NCBI RefSeq assembly: GCF_022581195.2
Contig: NC_061482.1
Location: 9,796,001-9,860,000 of the forward strand
Origin: Helicoverpa zea
Taxonomy: Eukaryota; Arthropoda; Insecta; Lepidoptera; Noctuidae
Length of the DNA: 64,000 nucleotides
Direction: 5' to 3'
The stretch's first letter is position 1, and every line of letters starts with the position of its first letter. Positions 61,595 through 64,000 of this stretch are shown in pieces. The notes beneath the pieces were generated by a model, which was not told the DNA's origin, did not search any database, and was given only the letters and a program-made list of their open reading frames with translations. A program made the position numbers and the translations under genes.

Positions 61595-62037
61595 TTACAT
61601 ACGATAGAAAAATAATGTTCTCGGATAGTCCGGTTACGTTTTTTGACAATAATACGTAAGTACAAGATAAATAATGAGCAGTCATATTTTGCTTCAAATA
61701 ATTTTGAAAAATACAAAAAGCGATACTTAGTTTTCATATCAGAAGTTTTTATCGGTATTAAATTGAACACTGGACAATTTTTATCTTGTCGCTATCACTA
61801 TAGTATATCAAAGCAGACAATAACATAGCGAGTTTAAATATCGTTTAATCAGTATTTTTGCAATGTATATGGTGATAAAGACTAGCATTTTCATTTATGT
61901 TATTGTTTTCCTGTTCCATTTAGGTACCTGTGATTATATGACATAGCATTGATTAGTAACATTAAATTTTACCTTGAATTCCTAAGCTAGTACCCAATCT
62001 CCTTAAAACTTACAAAAAAAAAATTCTGAAATATTGA

Positions 62038-62240
62038 TCTACACTAATATAATAAAGAATAAATACCTATTACTTTAGTTTTTTTTTTTTATTTGTACCC
62101 AAAAAGACTGAAACAAAGGAACTGAAATTACTCTACTCTATCTTTTACTTTAGGTAAACTACACTCTCCCCAGTAACGTAGACTATATTCTACCCCGATA
62201 AGGGCAGTAGAAACCCCGTGAAAACGGCTGCGGTGGATGA
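62038..62240 (+). repeat. Helitron-like 5' fragment
   Basis: It begins A|TCTACACTAATATAATAAAG, contains TTTATTTGTACCC and AAACTACACTCTCCCCAGTA, and breaks off after CCCCGTGAAAACGGCTGCGG. A T-run interrupts it. Confidence 0.55.
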
Positions 62241-62694
62241 AATATTCAACAACAAATAAGTATAATGTACACAATAGCAGTAGCACACAACGAGCAAGCA
62301 CAATCACTCGCTCGCTACAGCTGTGCGACAACATAATATCTAAGTATATGAGTGTCTCTCCGTTGAAGGTCATCATATTTGTTAATTGAATGTCCGATCA
62401 ATGAGGATAAACCATCTAACATTGATGGCATAAACCAAACATAAACTCTTATAAAGCTTCCTGGATATTGTTTCTGAATGATATCGGAACAATTATAAAA
62501 TACACAGACAAACTAATAAATAGGTAAGTACCTATATGTCTACAAGGAACAATTGGTAAACATGTCTAATGATTAGATGGCAGGACCGTCGCCGCAGAGC
62601 ACACAAGTAAATTAATGCAGTTATATTTGCTTTCCGCAACGACATCCTTTAAGCTGATCCCACACTCGACCCTTTGTAATCAAGAAGACACGAT

Positions 62695-62890
62695 GTCGGA
62701 CTCCGGAAGGTGACGCACGAGATCTAACCTTTTTCACCCAGTTACCTGGACAGCACCACGGAATGTATGACTGATTGTCAGACTTTCCTGCTCCTGATTA
62801 CCCGTAACGACTGCCAATGATGTACAAATGACAGCCGAGATCCACTTTAACGTGCCCTCCGAAACGCAAAGGACATTATATAAACGATCA
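62695..62890 (+). repeat. degenerate SINE or LINE-tail copy
   Basis: It shares ATTACCCGTAACGACTGCCA, ATGACAGCCG and AACGTGCCCTCCGAAACGC with the copy at 60140-60485, but is more diverged. Confidence 0.55.
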
Positions 62891-63045
62891 TCAATCTACG
62901 GACCGACCGAGCTAAGCGCTAACCTTATGATACTGTTGATCGACCCTAGCGTTACTTAATTAGCCAAGAGCTCTTCAAGCCCTATGAGGATAAATTCATG
63001 AGTAAGTATTACAACTTTGTTTGTTTTCCTCTTGTATTAATACTT

Positions 63046-63321
63046 ATCTATACATATAATAATCTATACATATAATAAGTCTGTAAAAAAACTGTGTCTG
63101 TACATTGAATATATTAAAAAAATAATAATTGGGTGGGGTTTAGAAACAGTAATGGAGCACAAATCCAAAAAAAAAATTCTGTCTGTTTGTCTGTATGTCT
63201 GTATGTCTGTTTGTTTGTACACGCTAATCTTCCGAACTACTGAACTGATTTCAATGATTTTTTCTTTGTTGTATCAGTATTAAGCCTGGTCAACATATAG
63301 GCTATAATTTATCTTCGAAAC
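63046..63321 (+). repeat. Helitron-like start with GTCTGT-type microsatellite
   Basis: TCTATACATATAATAA occurs twice in a row at 63047 and 63063. A CTGTCTGTTTGTCTGTATGT tract is at about 63179-63220. The common CGCTAATCTTCCGAACTACT and AACATATAGGCTATAATTTA blocks then lead into the 123-bp repeat array. Confidence 0.55.
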
Positions 63322-63833
63322 TTGAAGACCTGATGCAGAACTCCAACAGACCAACAAAACTATAAGAGATACAAAAATGGTGCCATGGCAAAAATTGTTT
63401 CATGTGATAAGCATTTTCAGCTGAGATAATACATTTTAAGATCTGGAACACCTGATGTGGAACCCCAAGAGCCCAGCTTCTCTGTACCATATACAGGTAT
63501 GACGTTTTAGCAAAAGTTGTTCAATTTGATAAGCATTTTCTACTGACTTATACAAATTGAAGATCTAAAACACCTGATGTGCCCAGCTAGACTATAGGAT
63601 ATAGAGGTATGACGTTTAAGCAAAAGTTGTTCAATCTGATAAGCACTCTCTGTTAACTTATAAAAATTGAAGATGTAAAACACCTGATGTGGAACTCCAG
63701 GAGCCCAGCTAGACTATAGCATTATGAAGATATGACGTTTTAGCAAAAGTGGTTCAACCTGATAAGCACTTTCTATTGACTTATAAACATCGAAGATCTG
63801 GAACACCTGATGTGGAACTTCAAGAGCAATACT
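63322..63833. repeat. tandem array of about 123-bp units
   Basis: The phrase CACCTGATGTGGAACTCCA with variants recurs at about 63326, 63449, 63571, 63681 and 63804. The spacing is about 123 bases except for one 110-base unit that lacks GGAACTCCAGGA. Each unit also has ATGACGTTTTAGCAAAAGTT and TGATAAGCA. There is no coding capacity. It appears to be the internal satellite of the Helitron-like element beginning at 63046 and may continue past the window only in part. Confidence 0.82.
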
Positions 63834-64000
63834 ACACTTGAAATGTATAGAAATGAATGTTATGAAATAGGTATGGTGAATCAAAAAAAAGTAATTAGTC
63901 CGTCTTTTAGATAACCCTAAAATAATGGACACGTATTTTTCTTTTCTCTCTCTCACAAACGAATAATAATAATTGAATTTCGTTTTAAGTCACTGCTTAG

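Noticed and set aside
63322..63833. CRISPR-like array
   Set aside because: The units are about 123 bases and similar throughout, without unique spacers, in an insect genome; this is a Helitron-borne tandem repeat.

Overview
The window is eukaryotic, insect and almost certainly lepidopteran. It is AT-rich, has GT-AG introns, and carries several repeat families that I recognise from moth genomes: Helitron-like pieces ending in CTAG before a T, tRNA-derived SINEs, R1-like and RTE-like LINE tails, and GC-rich MITEs. A noctuoid moth is my best guess from those repeats, but that is inference. There is no bacterial-style operon, CRISPR array or plasmid origin. One protein-coding gene is supported strongly: a six-coding-exon, plus-strand gene for a 548-residue UNC-93-like major-facilitator-type membrane protein (39412-48629), orthologous in appearance to the Drosophila UNC93-like protein. 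Every splice site is a canonical GT-AG pair and the phases join without a frameshift. Its coding start lies 20 bases inside an exon, so at least one untranslated 5' exon lies upstream. Candidates are the GC-rich island at 14690-14840 and a short exon-like block at 28311-28361, neither proven. Positions 1-39391 are presumed intergenic DNA and/or a long 5' intron. They are mostly featureless AT-rich sequence with a decayed transposon-type gene (about 4440-5256), a nearly perfect 301-bp tandem duplication (12932-13536), a TIR MITE (16931-17320), scattered repeat fragments, and a GC-rich foldback MITE (29377-29895). The gene's introns contain only old repeat fragments and, in intron 4, a cluster of CTGACGTCAG-type palindromes. 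From about 52.7 kb to the end the DNA is a transposon graveyard. Its best-resolved parts are (i) a Helitron-like element split by a 5'-truncated R1-like LINE with a 14-bp target-site duplication, (ii) a three-level nest in which an R1-like LINE sits in a hAT-type element that sits in a second, inverted copy of the 29.4-kb MITE, each level with its own target-site duplication, (iii) a tRNA-derived SINE with an 11-bp target-site duplication, and (iv) a tandem array of about 123-bp units at the right edge. No wholly new biological system is evident. The most informative parts are the nested insertions, which give a relative dating, the very recent tandem duplication, and a few small exon-like blocks with no assigned gene.
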